Assembly (NCBI GenBank): GCA_944380875.1
Contig: CALWJA010000045.1
Coordinates: forward strand, 1 to 57,069
Direction of reading: 5' to 3'
DNA: 57,069 nucleotides
Origin: an uncultured Clostridia bacterium
GTDB taxonomy: Bacteria; Bacillota; Clostridia; Oscillospirales; Acutalibacteraceae
The notes under the pieces are model-generated. The model saw nothing but the letters and a program-made list of their open reading frames with translations. It made no database searches and was not told the origin of the DNA. A program made the translations under genes and the position numbers. Every line of letters begins with the position of its first letter. Positions within the stretch are counted from its first letter, which is position 1. Below, piece by piece: positions 1-7,683 of this stretch.

Positions 1-1140
1 AATTTCGGTATTTTGGCCGGTAACGACATATTAAAGCATATTTATTTTGTCTTAAAAAATCATGTGAAAAAGGGAGAATTGGTGGCCAGAGGAGAAGCTG
101 ATTACTTCTTTCTTGCCTTAAAGGAAAATCAGAAGCATCTAATCCAGGAAAGACTCAATGCCATGGAAAAGGATATCAACGCTTTTGATAAATATGCAGA
201 TATTCACTATTATCTTGTCATGCAGCAGGCGGCATATATTGTGGATGAACCGGAAATACATGCAGCAATTGCTCAAAATCGTGCACGCACCGCTTACAGG
301 ATGCGCAGAGAGGAAGGGAAATGTTCTTTTTATAGCTGGGATCTTACAGAACAGATGAAAAAAGAACAGGAATTAAATCTATCCTTTGATTTTGCACTTC
401 AAAATCAGGAGTTTCAGATTTATCTGCAGCCCAAAGTATATCTCCAGAATGGAGTAGTTGGAGGCGCGGAAGCGTTGGTGCGGTGGAAACATCCCAAGAG
501 GGGAATGATTTTTCCGGCAGAATTTATTCCTGTTTTTGAAAAGAATGGGAATATATGCAAATTAGATCTTTATGTTTTTGAAGAAGTATGCAAAATTCTG
601 AACAAATGGAAAGAGACAGGAAAAAATATAGTGCCGGTTTCTGTGAATTTATCCAGGGTTCATTTTAGAAACCTTAATTTCCTTCGTGATTTCGCAAATA
701 TTAAGAATAAATATAAGATTCCGGACGGATATTTGGAATTGGAGATAACAGAATCCGTGTTCTTTAACGAAGAGCAGAGACTTCTTGTTAAAAATGCAGT
801 TGACAAAATGCATACTTACGGAATACTGTGTTCTTTGGATGATTTTGGCGTGGGATATTCTTCTTTGGGTTTATTGAAAGAATTTAACGTGGATACGATT
901 AAATTGGATCGCCAATTTTTCATTAATATTGAAAGTAGTAAAACGCAAAATGTAATTGAAAGTTTTATTGGCCTTGCTGAAAAATTGGGAATTGGCGTTG
1001 TGGCCGAAGGGATCGAAACAACCGAACAGTTGGATTTTCTTCGTCGGGTAAAATGCAGTATGGTGCAGGGCTATATTTTCTCCAAACCTTTAGCGGCGGA
1101 GGATTTTGAAAACTGGTGCCAAAAGCATAAGAATCCCTAA
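1..1140 (+). CDS. Cyclic-di-GMP phosphodiesterase (EAL domain), 5' truncated by window edge
   Basis: The frame is open to base 1, so the N-terminus lies outside the window. The first ~120 visible residues look like the tail of a degenerate GGDEF-type domain, and the rest is a complete EAL domain that hydrolyses c-di-GMP. The expected catalytic signatures are all present: EALVRW (ExLxR), the Asn of SVNLS, the Glu pair of LELEITES, DDFG, the Lys of TIKLD, EGIET and QGY. I therefore infer an active phosphodiesterase rather than a dead receptor. No membrane segment is visible in this part. The gene is followed closely by a strong hairpin at 1160-1188. Sensory input domains, if any, must be upstream. 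Confidence 0.92.
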   Translation, partial: NFGILAGNDILKHIYFVLKNHVKKGELVARGEADYFFLALKENQKHLIQERLNAMEKDINAFDKYADIHYYLVMQQAAYIVDEPEIHAAIAQNRARTAYRMRREEGKCSFYSWDLTEQMKKEQELNLSFDFALQNQEFQIYLQPKVYLQNGVVGGAEALVRWKHPKRGMIFPAEFIPVFEKNGNICKLDLYVFEEVCKILNKWKETGKNIVPVSVNLSRVHFRNLNFLRDFANIKNKYKIPDGYLELEITESVFFNEEQRLLVKNAVDKMHTYGILCSLDDFGVGYSSLGLLKEFNVDTIKLDRQFFINIESSKTQNVIESFIGLAEKLGIGVVAEGIETTEQLDFLRRVKCSMVQGYIFSKPLAAEDFENWCQKHKNP

Positions 1141-1159
1141 CAAATAGCTGAAAATTTAA

Positions 1160-1188
1160 AAAGCGCCCCGGATTGCCCGGGGCGCTTT
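1160..1188 (-). terminator. Rho-independent terminator, mainly for the minus-strand rhaM unit
   Basis: A perfect 12-bp G+C-rich stem with a 5-nt loop. On the minus strand it is followed by a T-rich tract (TTTTTAAATTTT), so it terminates the 38-residue gene ending at 1223. On the plus strand only TTT follows, so termination of the EAL gene would be weaker. Confidence 0.85.
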
Positions 1189-1222
1189 GCAGTATTGGCT
1201 TTTATGGATATTTAGAACCGAA

Positions 1223-1339
1223 TTATCTTCTTCCAATGCGGGAACTCAGAGAAACAGCGCCTAGAGTAGTGGCGGCAGCTCCACAAAGAATGGTAAGAAT
1301 ACCCACTATAAAGATAACCAGCGAAATTCCTTTTTTCAT
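1223..1339 (-). CDS. Small single-span membrane protein, 38 residues
   Basis: A 39-codon frame starts with ATG at 1339 and is preceded by a near-perfect GGAGGTG Shine-Dalgarno six bases upstream. The product begins MKKGISLVIFIVGIL, continues as one hydrophobic helix of about 25 residues, and ends with basic residues (SSRIGRR). This looks like an N-in or C-in single-pass peptide. It starts 17 nt after the stop of the rhamnose mutarotase gene and ends before the terminator at 1160-1188, so the two are probably co-transcribed. I do not recognise a family. The ribosome site and codon structure make it a credible real gene. Its function is unknown. Confidence 0.7.
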   Translation of the reverse strand: MKKGISLVIFIVGILTILCGAAATTLGAVSLSSRIGRR

Positions 1340-1356
1340 ATTTTTCACCTCCGTTT

Positions 1357-1674
1357 TTATTCCATCAAAAACACCTGCGACATGAGAGGCTGCGCGCCGG
1401 TAACAGGATCCATCTCCATAACCATAACATCCTGCATGTAAGCATTCCAGCGGTCTACTACAGGGCTTTCGGCCTGTACCTTAGCAGCATATTCCACACC
1501 GTACTCACATTCATAGTATCCGAAAAGTTCTGTTCCATTATTCCAGATTGTGTAATTTCGTATACCGGCCTTTTTTAATACTTCTATCATTTCCGGCCAG
1601 ATTTCACGGTGTCTTCGGCAGTATTCCTCCAACATACCTTCTTTTACCGTAGCTTTCCAAGCATATCTCTCCAA
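1357..1674 (-). CDS. rhaM: L-rhamnose mutarotase family protein
   Basis: The 105-residue product matches the small ferredoxin-like-fold L-rhamnose mutarotase family (about 104 residues), which interconverts alpha and beta anomers of L-rhamnose. Visible family signatures are RYAWKATVKEG near the start, the central HREIWPEM with a conserved His, and YTIWNNGTELFGYYE. I chose the TTG at 1674 because AGGGGGTG sits six bases upstream and the resulting MERYAWK start fits the family. A longer in-frame ATG at 1752 would add unrelated residues. No other rhamnose genes are nearby, so the physiological sugar is uncertain. The gene is followed by a 38-residue membrane protein in the same unit. Confidence 0.88.
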   Translation of the reverse strand: MERYAWKATVKEGMLEEYCRRHREIWPEMIEVLKKAGIRNYTIWNNGTELFGYYECEYGVEYAAKVQAESPVVDRWNAYMQDVMVMEMDPVTGAQPLMSQVFLME

Positions 1675-1778
1675 TTTTTTCACCCCCTGTGTTATGAATT
1701 GGTTTTGATAATAGCGCATGCAGAAGACGTAGATAAAGGCGCCATTTTCCATCCGCCTGATCGGCTTTTCATCGTTTA

Positions 1779-1820
1779 ATTATAGCGTTTTTCATAATTA
1801 AACTAGTATACTTAGTATAC
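1779..1820 (-). promoter_or_regulatory. Promoter with tandem GTATAC motifs upstream of rhaM
   Basis: On the minus strand a perfect TATAAT (1784-1779) has no recognisable -35 hexamer. Where one is expected lie two copies of the self-complementary hexamer GTATAC (1806-1811 and 1815-1820), each preceded by A and separated by three bases. The arrangement suggests a regulator-dependent promoter. No experimental support is available from sequence alone. Confidence 0.4.
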
Positions 1821-1994
1821 CATTGTTTTTCTGTTCCAGAAAGGGATAGCAGCATATTTTTTTATTTTTCAGGGGCATGAATTCATATCTTATTTTATTA
1901 AAGTTCTATTCTAAAAAAAATTTACAAATAGTTAATGCACGGCATGTATGGATATTGTAAAATAAAAAAAGATTTGAAAGCTGGAGGTATCTGT

Positions 1995-2909
1995 TTGTTT
2001 GGATATATCCGGCCGCAAAAAGGAGAGCTTCTTGTCCGTGAATTTGAGCAATACCGCGGATTCTACTGCGGGCTTTGCAAACAATTGGGAAAAAGCTATG
2101 GTTTTGCGGCGAGAATGACCTTGAGCTATGACTGCACGTTTTTGGGTATGTTTTTTGGGGGAAGGGCTTCCTCTTGCGGTGGTTTTCATAAAGGCCGCTG
2201 TGTAGTAAATCCTATGAAACAGTGCACGTTTTGCGGGGAAAATCAAAAGGAACTGAAGTTGGCAGCAGCGGTATCCGTGTTGCTAGCCTATCAAAAGATT
2301 CGGGATGATCTCCGAGATGGGGGAATTGGAAAAAAACTTTCCCGCTTTTTTTTGCTACCTTCTGCTATGCGGGCAAATCGAAAAGCGTCGAAGGAATACC
2401 CGCAGCTGGCAGAGGCATGCCGCATCATGTCGGAGCAACAAGCGCAAGCGGAGCAGGATCCCGATGCAGGAATGGATGCCTGTGCGCATCCCACAGGGGA
2501 GCTTCTGAAAACGATTTTTGTTACAGCGCTTAAGGAATTGGAAGGTTTGGCGGAGGATTCATCGCAAGGCCGTATTTTAAGCCAGTTCGGATATCATTTG
2601 GGCCGATGGATCTATATAATGGATGCCTGTGACGACTTGGAGAAAGATGCGAAAAAAAAGGAGTTTAATCCTCTTTTACGAAAGTTCCGTATAGAAGGAA
2701 CACTTCCTCCAGAAAAAGGGAAAGAAATCCTTTTGTATGCGAATGAAGCTTTGAATATTACAATGTCGCAAATTACCAGTGCCTTTAGGCTTCTGGAATT
2801 TATACAGTTTGGGCCAATCTTGGAAAACATAGTTTTTTTGGGATTGCCTCAAATGCAGAAAGAAATATTGTTTCTGAAAAAGGAGAAGGAGCATGTCGGA
2901 TCCGTATAA
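1995..2909 (+). CDS. DUF5685 family protein
   Basis: Starting at the TTG at 1995 (GGAGG seven bases upstream), the product is 304 residues and begins with the family-typical [22 protein letters not shown]. An in-frame ATG at 1935 lacks a ribosome site. Cysteines cluster in the N-terminal part: [17 protein letters not shown] and QCTFCGE, which looks like metal binding. A mostly helical C-terminal region contains [21 protein letters not shown], a conserved Asp-rich motif. The biochemical role is not known. It overlaps the following DnaJ-domain gene by 17 nt and is followed by a membrane protein, so the three are likely one operon. Confidence 0.85.
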   Translation: MFGYIRPQKGELLVREFEQYRGFYCGLCKQLGKSYGFAARMTLSYDCTFLGMFFGGRASSCGGFHKGRCVVNPMKQCTFCGENQKELKLAAAVSVLLAYQKIRDDLRDGGIGKKLSRFFLLPSAMRANRKASKEYPQLAEACRIMSEQQAQAEQDPDAGMDACAHPTGELLKTIFVTALKELEGLAEDSSQGRILSQFGYHLGRWIYIMDACDDLEKDAKKKEFNPLLRKFRIEGTLPPEKGKEILLYANEALNITMSQITSAFRLLEFIQFGPILENIVFLGLPQMQKEILFLKKEKEHVGSV

Positions 2910-3531
2910 GGTATTGGGGGTTTCCCCAAACGCTACCGATGAAGAAATCAAAACCGCATATCGAGAATTGGCAAAAAAATATCATCCAGATAATTATGCC
3001 GATAGTCCTCTGGCAGATTTAGCCGGGGAGAAAATGAAGGAAATCAATGAAGCGTACGATACAATTATGAATCAGCGCCGACAGGGGGGCAGAGGATATG
3101 CAAATTCCTCTGGCAGCACATATTCGGGGGGAACGTATTCCTACGGATATGGAGGAGGAACCTCTTTTGCGGATGTGCGCAGTCTTATTATGACCGGCCG
3201 TATCGCTGATGCGGAACAGATTTTAAACGGAGTACCGCAAGGATCCCGGGATGCGGAATGGTATTTCCTGAAAGGAACAGTTCTATATAAGCGTGGATGG
3301 CTGGAAGAGGCCAGCAATCATTTTAGCCGCGCTTCTCAGATGGATCCGGGCAACGCTGAGTATCGTGCTGCCATGAATCAGGTTATGAACCAGCGGCAGG
3401 GAAATTATGGTGGGTATAACCCCAATATGCGGCCTGTTGGAGGATGTACTGGCTGTGATATTTGTTCCAACTTGATTTGCGCCGATTGTTGCTGCGAATG
3501 TATGGGTGGTGACCTGATTCCGTGTTGTTAA
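2893..3531 (+). CDS. J-domain protein with TPR-like segment and Cys-rich tail
   Basis: The 212-residue product has an N-terminal J domain (residues 3-60) with the HPD triad at 31-33 needed to stimulate Hsp70 ATPase. A Gly/Ser/Tyr-rich linker follows (about 70-100), then a TPR-like helical hairpin ([20 protein letters not shown], about 118-160). The last ~35 residues hold ten cysteines in CxxC, CCC and terminal CC patterns. It lacks the classical DnaJ zinc-finger and substrate domains, so it is a specialised co-chaperone for DnaK rather than DnaJ itself. Its ATG lies inside the DUF5685 gene and its stop overlaps the next gene, implying translational coupling. The Cys-rich tail probably binds metal. 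Confidence 0.88.
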   Translation: MSDPYKVLGVSPNATDEEIKTAYRELAKKYHPDNYADSPLADLAGEKMKEINEAYDTIMNQRRQGGRGYANSSGSTYSGGTYSYGYGGGTSFADVRSLIMTGRIADAEQILNGVPQGSRDAEWYFLKGTVLYKRGWLEEASNHFSRASQMDPGNAEYRAAMNQVMNQRQGNYGGYNPNMRPVGGCTGCDICSNLICADCCCECMGGDLIPCC

Positions 3532-4067
3532 ATAAAAGTGTAGGCATTGCATTCTGTGGTATTATAACGGCGTTGTCTACCGTTTTGATGATGTGTACAG
3601 GATTGCTTCCTGTGGCTACCTATGCGCTTCCGGCTCTTTCAGGTGTGTTGATGATTCTTGTAGTAGTGGAGTTGGGGAGACAGTGGGCCTTTCCTGTGTT
3701 TGTGGCTACAGCTCTTCTTTCCTCATTTTTGGCAGCGGATAAAGAGGCTGTGCTCCTGTTTATCGTTTTCTTCGGATACTATCCAATTTTAAAATCTCTT
3801 TTGGAGCAGATCCGGCAGAAATGGCTATCCTGGCTTTTGAAGTTTATCGTTTTTAACGCCGCCATGATTACTGGTTTTTTTGCCGCTGTATATCTTTTAA
3901 TGGTTCCCATTGAAGAGTTTACAATTGGGACGGTGTTCCTGCCGTGGATTCTTTTGATTTTGGGAAACGTTGTATTCCTTTTGTATGATTATGCGGTTTC
4001 TGGTTTGGTCGTCCTGTATTTCCAGAGATTTCATGGGCTCTTTTCAAAATGGCTGCATAAAAAATAA
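3522..4067 (+). CDS. Polytopic membrane protein of unknown function (ECF S-component-like)
   Basis: The 181-residue protein has about six hydrophobic segments and begins with GTG, overlapping the J-domain gene by 10 nt. The N-terminal [22 protein letters not shown] pattern resembles the first helix of ECF-transporter substrate-binding (S) components, but I cannot assign a substrate or be certain of the family. The conserved-looking segment FFGYYPILK lies in the middle. It is the last gene before the strong terminator at 4207-4245, so it likely works with the DUF5685 and J-domain proteins at the membrane. Confidence 0.7.
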   Translation: MLLNKSVGIAFCGIITALSTVLMMCTGLLPVATYALPALSGVLMILVVVELGRQWAFPVFVATALLSSFLAADKEAVLLFIVFFGYYPILKSLLEQIRQKWLSWLLKFIVFNAAMITGFFAAVYLLMVPIEEFTIGTVFLPWILLILGNVVFLLYDYAVSGLVVLYFQRFHGLFSKWLHKK

Positions 4068-4206
4068 AGGGAATAAAGGAAGATGTAAGGTCGAGAAGCA
4101 TTGAATAGAAAAAATGGTAATGAGATGTGGAAAGCTGCCCGATGGGCCCCTTCCTTTAGCGGCTATTTATCTTGGTTCTGTAACATAATCTTCAGGTAAA
4201 ACAGAT

Positions 4207-4245
4207 AAAAAGGCCCCGGAAATCTTTGATTTCCGGGGCCTTTTT
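4207..4245. terminator. Bidirectional terminator between convergent genes
   Basis: A perfect 18-bp stem with a 3-nt loop is flanked by A and T runs on both sides. It can end both the DUF5685 operon on the plus strand and the flavodoxin-like gene on the minus strand. Confidence 0.92.
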
Positions 4246-4350
4246 ATCGGATAAAGATGGCAAAACTATACGTTAACAATCCTTTGCAGATTGCGACTAT
4301 TTCCCGCAGTTACAAAGATATCCATTACCTGTAAAGTTCTTTTCCTTTTC

Positions 4351-4896
4351 TTAAATTTTTTCGGCCAATGCCGCAGCTTGCTGGCAGCCATCGGTCTTTG
4401 CAATGTCGCCAGGATTCAAAACGCCGGGTACCAGCACCTCTCCCACCATTTTCCACTTATTTAATGCGGCGGTGCGTTCCATAGGAATGCGTACCCCGTC
4501 CAATACGGACAAATCGTTTTCCTCGCAGCAGGCAATCAGAGCACATTCCTTTCCTGCAATCTCTTTACCGCCCATCACCAGAGAATAAATCCGGTCGATA
4601 ACGCCCTTGATTTGAGCGGGAATGGAATACCAGTAAACTGGCATGGTGAAAACGATCGCATCGGCATCCAGAATAGCCGGGGCAATGGTATTGAAATCAT
4701 CATCAAATGAACAGGCTTTCCCTGTTTTGAAGCAGGTTTCGCAGGCATGGCATCCGCCGATCTTCATCATGGCAGCGTCAAAACGGGTCACGGTGTGGCC
4801 CTTTTCCTCTGCCGCTTTGATAAAGCTATCTGTCATAGCAAAGCTATTGCCGTTTTTACGGGGGCTGCCTGTGATAACAACAATTTTTTTACTCAT
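4351..4896 (-). CDS. Flavodoxin-fold NAD(P)H-dependent FMN reductase / iron-sulfur flavoprotein-like
   Basis: The 181-residue product has the N-terminal FMN phosphate-binding loop GSPRKNGNS (residues 10-18) and the central TMPVYWYSIPAQIKGVIDR flavin-contact motif of the NADPH-dependent FMN reductase clan. It also has CHACETCFKTGKAC, a cysteine cluster typical of clostridial members annotated as flavodoxin family proteins. Whether the cysteines hold an Fe-S cluster is not certain. A strong AAGGAGG precedes the ATG. The gene is divergent from an HxlR regulator, an arrangement common for thiol- or quinone-responsive reductases, so it is the likely target of that regulator. Confidence 0.87.
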   Translation of the reverse strand: MSKKIVVITGSPRKNGNSFAMTDSFIKAAEEKGHTVTRFDAAMMKIGGCHACETCFKTGKACSFDDDFNTIAPAILDADAIVFTMPVYWYSIPAQIKGVIDRIYSLVMGGKEIAGKECALIACCEENDLSVLDGVRIPMERTAALNKWKMVGEVLVPGVLNPGDIAKTDGCQQAAALAEKI

Positions 4897-4929
4897 TTTG
4901 TTTCCTCCTTATTTCCTTATCTTAGGAGA

Positions 4930-4958
4930 TTGACTTTATCTATTACGGATATTACAAT
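4930..4958 (+). promoter_or_regulatory. Sigma-A promoter of the HxlR-type regulator
   Basis: TTGACT-N17-TACAAT lies in the divergent interval and fires towards the HxlR gene, with a predicted start near 4965. Downstream, at 4983-5009, an imperfect inverted repeat (AAGTACGCAC, then GTGCGATACTT) sits between the start point and the ATG. Confidence 0.7.
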
Positions 4959-4982
4959 CATAACAAGAATTAGAAAAAGAAC

Positions 4983-5009
4983 AAGTACGCACATAAAAGT
5001 GCGATACTT
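4983..5009. promoter_or_regulatory. Inverted repeat, candidate HxlR operator
   Basis: Arms AAGTACGCAC and GTGCGATACTT are reverse complements apart from one extra A, separated by ATAAAA. The position just after the predicted transcription start would suit autorepression. A 5'-UTR hairpin is the alternative reading. CGATACT recurs at 5021-5027. Confidence 0.45.
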
Positions 5010-5046
5010 GCATATAGGTTCGATACTAACTTGGAGGAAAGTGTAA

Positions 5047-5394
5047 ATGAAGGAAATACAAGAATATAAAGCCTGCATCTCAACGGCGAATTTGGCCGAT
5101 ACAGGGTTCAGTTATACTTTGTCCCTAATTAATGGAAAATACAAAATGACCATTCTTTATACCCTAATGTGCTTCGAGGTGGTTCGGTTTAATGAAATGA
5201 AAAAGTATATTGGAGAGATCTCCTATAAAACTCTTAGTTCAACATTGAAGGAGCTGGAGGCGGACCAGCTTGTCCATCGGGAGGAATATCCTCAGATTCC
5301 GCCCAAAGTAGAATACAGCCTTACAGTAAGAGGTAAATCCCTCATTCCAATTTTAGATCAAATGTGTGAATGGGGCGAAAAAAACAGATTGTGA
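5047..5394 (+). CDS. HxlR family winged-helix transcriptional regulator
   Basis: The 115-residue protein has the compact HxlR architecture: a short N-terminal helix with a cysteine at residue 10, INGKYKMTILYTLM, RFNEMKKYIGEISYKTLSSTLKELEADQLVHR (recognition helix and wing) and VEYSLTVRGKSLIPIL. Relatives such as YodB and HypR sense electrophiles or disulfide stress through an N-terminal cysteine, so Cys10 is a candidate sensor. The start is supported by GGAGG (5033-5037). It is divergent from a flavodoxin-like reductase and is followed by the terminator at 5556-5588. Confidence 0.92.
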   Translation: MKEIQEYKACISTANLADTGFSYTLSLINGKYKMTILYTLMCFEVVRFNEMKKYIGEISYKTLSSTLKELEADQLVHREEYPQIPPKVEYSLTVRGKSLIPILDQMCEWGEKNRL

Positions 5395-5401
5395 GAGATA
5401 A

Positions 5402-5539
5402 AAAAGAACTGGTTGCGTTCCTTTTTATGTTGACATTCTGCGATACGGTGGTTTTATCCCCGACCAACCGGACAGCACAACGATTTTTTGCTGCCCCGAT
5501 GTGGATGTAATTCAAGTGTTCAAAATTGATGGCTAAATG
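5402..5539 (+). pseudogene. Possible decayed gene tail between hxlR-type gene and terminator
   Basis: The interval after the HxlR gene contains an open frame without a start codon in good context. It reads like a protein C-terminus (GGFIPDQPDSTTIFCCPD, then VIQVFKIDG and stop) and ends just before a terminator hairpin. It has no ribosome site. I do not recognise the parent family. Chance coding potential is possible. The rest of 5395-5904 is A+T-rich with nothing else I can support apart from the hairpin. Confidence 0.3.
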
Positions 5540-5555
5540 AGACTTTACTGGAATA

Positions 5556-5588
5556 GAAAATGGAGCTGTTCTTGGCAGCTCCATTTTC
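5556..5588 (+). terminator. Hairpin terminator downstream of HxlR gene
   Basis: A perfect 13-bp stem (left arm GAAAATGGAGCTG) with a 7-nt loop. The downstream side is only modestly T-rich, so efficiency is uncertain. Confidence 0.65.
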
Positions 5589-5904
5589 TGTTAAATGGGA
5601 AAATTTACGGTAAATAAAATGGAAAAGAAGCCCTGAAAATAAAAGCTTCATATTCCATTCCAGATGATTTTTAATCGCATTCCGATGAGAGTTTATGGAT
5701 GAATTTGATTTATATTGTAAAAAATGTAACACAACATTGATATCCATAGCTTTTAAATATGCTTAAAGATAAACAATAAGCATTAGACATTATAAAAGAG
5801 AGATCCTATAATGGAACTAAGATGGAGGACTGGCAGATGATGGCTGTTCCATAGGAAAACTAAGGCAGTGAGCTGAAAACAGGGATAGAAGAAAGGAAGA
5901 AATT

Positions 5905-6672
5905 ATGATGAATAGAAAAGAAAGAACCGAGCAAAAAATGCAGGAGCTGTTTCATATTCATGCCGCAGGAGACGAGGGCTCTGACGGCGGCTTTATGCAG
6001 ATCTTACAGGGATATATATTTGGAGATGTTTGCTATACCGGAAGTTTAGACAACCGGATGAGGGAATTAGTTACCGTTACTGTGCTTACGGCTCTCAGTG
6101 CCTTGCCGCAACTAAAGGCCCATGTGCAAGCCAGCCTAAATGCCAGCTGTTCCCCTGTGGAGATCAGAGAGGTCATTTATCAATGCGCTCCCTTTATCGG
6201 GTTTCCTAAGACCCTCAACGCCATCAGCACCATGAATAAGGTGTTCGCTGATAGCGGCATTTCGCTGCCCCTGCCGGAACAGAAAACATTGAAAACGGAC
6301 GAGGAAAGGTACGAGAAAGGGCTTCAGATTCAGGCGCCAATTTATGGTACCGAGATCAAAGACAGATATACTTGGCTTCCAGGCGATTTTGCTGAGGCTG
6401 TTCCCCGTTTTTTAACAGAACTGTGCTTTGGAGACTTCAATACTCGTACAGGCCTGGATGGCAAGACTAGAGAACTGCTCACTGTGGTATTGCTGGCTAC
6501 TTTAGGTGGTGCAGAAGTACAGGTCAAGAGTCATGTATACGGAGCCCTGAAGGTAGGAAATACGAAGGAAGAGATTGTCTGCGCTTTGGTACATGCCAGT
6601 GGTTATATGGGAATTCCAAGACTATTTAATGCGCTCAATGCCTGTAAGGAATTGTTGGAACGGGAATCCTGA
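5905..6672 (+). CDS. Carboxymuconolactone decarboxylase (CMD) family protein, two CMD domains
   Basis: The 255-residue product contains two AhpD/CMD-type helical repeats: residues about 35-110 (RELVTVTVLTALSALPQLKAHVQASL, then a region with a Cys) and about 165-250 (RELLTVVLLATLGGAEVQVKSHVYGALKVG). The family includes gamma-carboxymuconolactone decarboxylase and thiol peroxidase partners. The clostridial double-domain members have no assigned reaction. Neither repeat has the CxxC of AhpD, so peroxidase-partner activity is unlikely. It stands alone with GAAAGGAAG before the ATG. A second CMD protein, fused to a cupin, is found at 11.7 kb. Confidence 0.85.
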   Translation: MMNRKERTEQKMQELFHIHAAGDEGSDGGFMQILQGYIFGDVCYTGSLDNRMRELVTVTVLTALSALPQLKAHVQASLNASCSPVEIREVIYQCAPFIGFPKTLNAISTMNKVFADSGISLPLPEQKTLKTDEERYEKGLQIQAPIYGTEIKDRYTWLPGDFAEAVPRFLTELCFGDFNTRTGLDGKTRELLTVVLLATLGGAEVQVKSHVYGALKVGNTKEEIVCALVHASGYMGIPRLFNALNACKELLERES

Positions 6673-6732
6673 AAAATTGATTTACAAGTATTTAAATAAA
6701 AATTCTTTAAAGATAATAGGTGATGTTTTATT

Positions 6733-6962
6733 TTTCTTTCCCACAATGATGGCGAAAATTATCCCAATAGAGATACTCGATCGCTGTGGCGATGACCGTA
6801 CCGCCGACGCCCCATCCCAGAAAAGAAATGAATATGGGGTCCAATACAATATTGATTACGGCTCCCATAATCGTGCTGGATATGGAACCTTTCGAAATTT
6901 CTCTAGAGCGCAGCAGATTGGAATAAATAAAGGAAAGCATGATGGCCGGTGCACCAATTATT
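6733..6962 (-). pseudogene. Decayed internal fragment of a MATE transporter gene
   Basis: The minus-strand translation (GAPAIMLSFIYSNLLRS, then GAVINIVLDPIFISFLGWG) closely matches the middle of the intact MATE pump encoded at 7684-9012. The nucleotide match corresponds to about 8372-8600, with obvious DNA similarity. The fragment has no start context, lacks both ends of the protein and goes out of frame near its 3' end, where a single-base difference turns DIFFAIIV into DNFRHHC. It is a remnant of a related pump gene or a partial duplication. Confidence 0.85.
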
Positions 6963-7043
6963 AAAAATGAAAGAAAAATCAAAGTAATACAATGCAACTA
7001 TAGAACAGAATGGCAAACTGAAATATTCAAGGAGACAATACAT

Positions 7044-7546
7044 ATGTTGTATTTAAAAGAAATAAATTATGATGATATAGAAAAAGAATATTTATTTGTT
7101 AGGGATATGCCTATTGATGAAAATGGCCTAACAAATGAGTGGTATGGCGTTTCTCGTGAAGATTTTGAAAAAAAGCGATAGTTCAAATGATAGCATTTGC
7201 AAAAGGTGAAAATTTGCCAGAGGGTTATGTTCCGGAAACTTTTCTGTTTCTATGGAATGATAATGTGATTGTAGGACAATTTCGTGTCAGGCAATATTTA
7301 TGTGAATCTTTGAGAACGGGAGCAGGTCATATAGGATATTTAATTAAAAAGGAATTTAGAAGAAAAGGCTATGGTACAGAAGGGTTTAAACAAGTCTTGA
7401 GAATAGCGAGAAAAATCGTTCCGGAAGATGAAATATATTTACGAGTGAACAAAGACAATTTCGCTTCATTAAAAATTATGATACGTAATGGTGGATATAT
7501 AGAACACGAAGATGAAACAAAATATTATGTCAGAATTAAAAAATAG
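7044..7546 (+). pseudogene. GNAT family N-acetyltransferase, frameshifted
   Basis: A 168-residue GNAT acetyltransferase is split into two frames. The first runs from the ATG at 7044 (AAGGAGA upstream) to a stop at 7181; the second continues from about 7179 to 7546. The break falls in a run of seven A residues (7168-7174). One extra A would restore DFEKKAIVQMIAF. The acetyl-CoA loop is intact in the second part as GHIGYLIKKEFRRKGYGTEG (RxxGxG). The run forms A AAA AAG in the zero frame, an efficient -1 slippery heptamer, so recoding or an assembly error are alternatives to true inactivation. The gene is more A+T-rich than its neighbours. Substrate unknown. Confidence 0.75.
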
Positions 7547-7683
7547 TAGCCTAAATCTAATCATTTTGGAATAGAGAGCCGAACATCCATTTCAATTGTA
7601 AGAATCAAAACAATATAATTTATATTTCTCTTATACGATGATGTCCTTGTACGCAGAACAGACTATGTATCATCACATTATGG

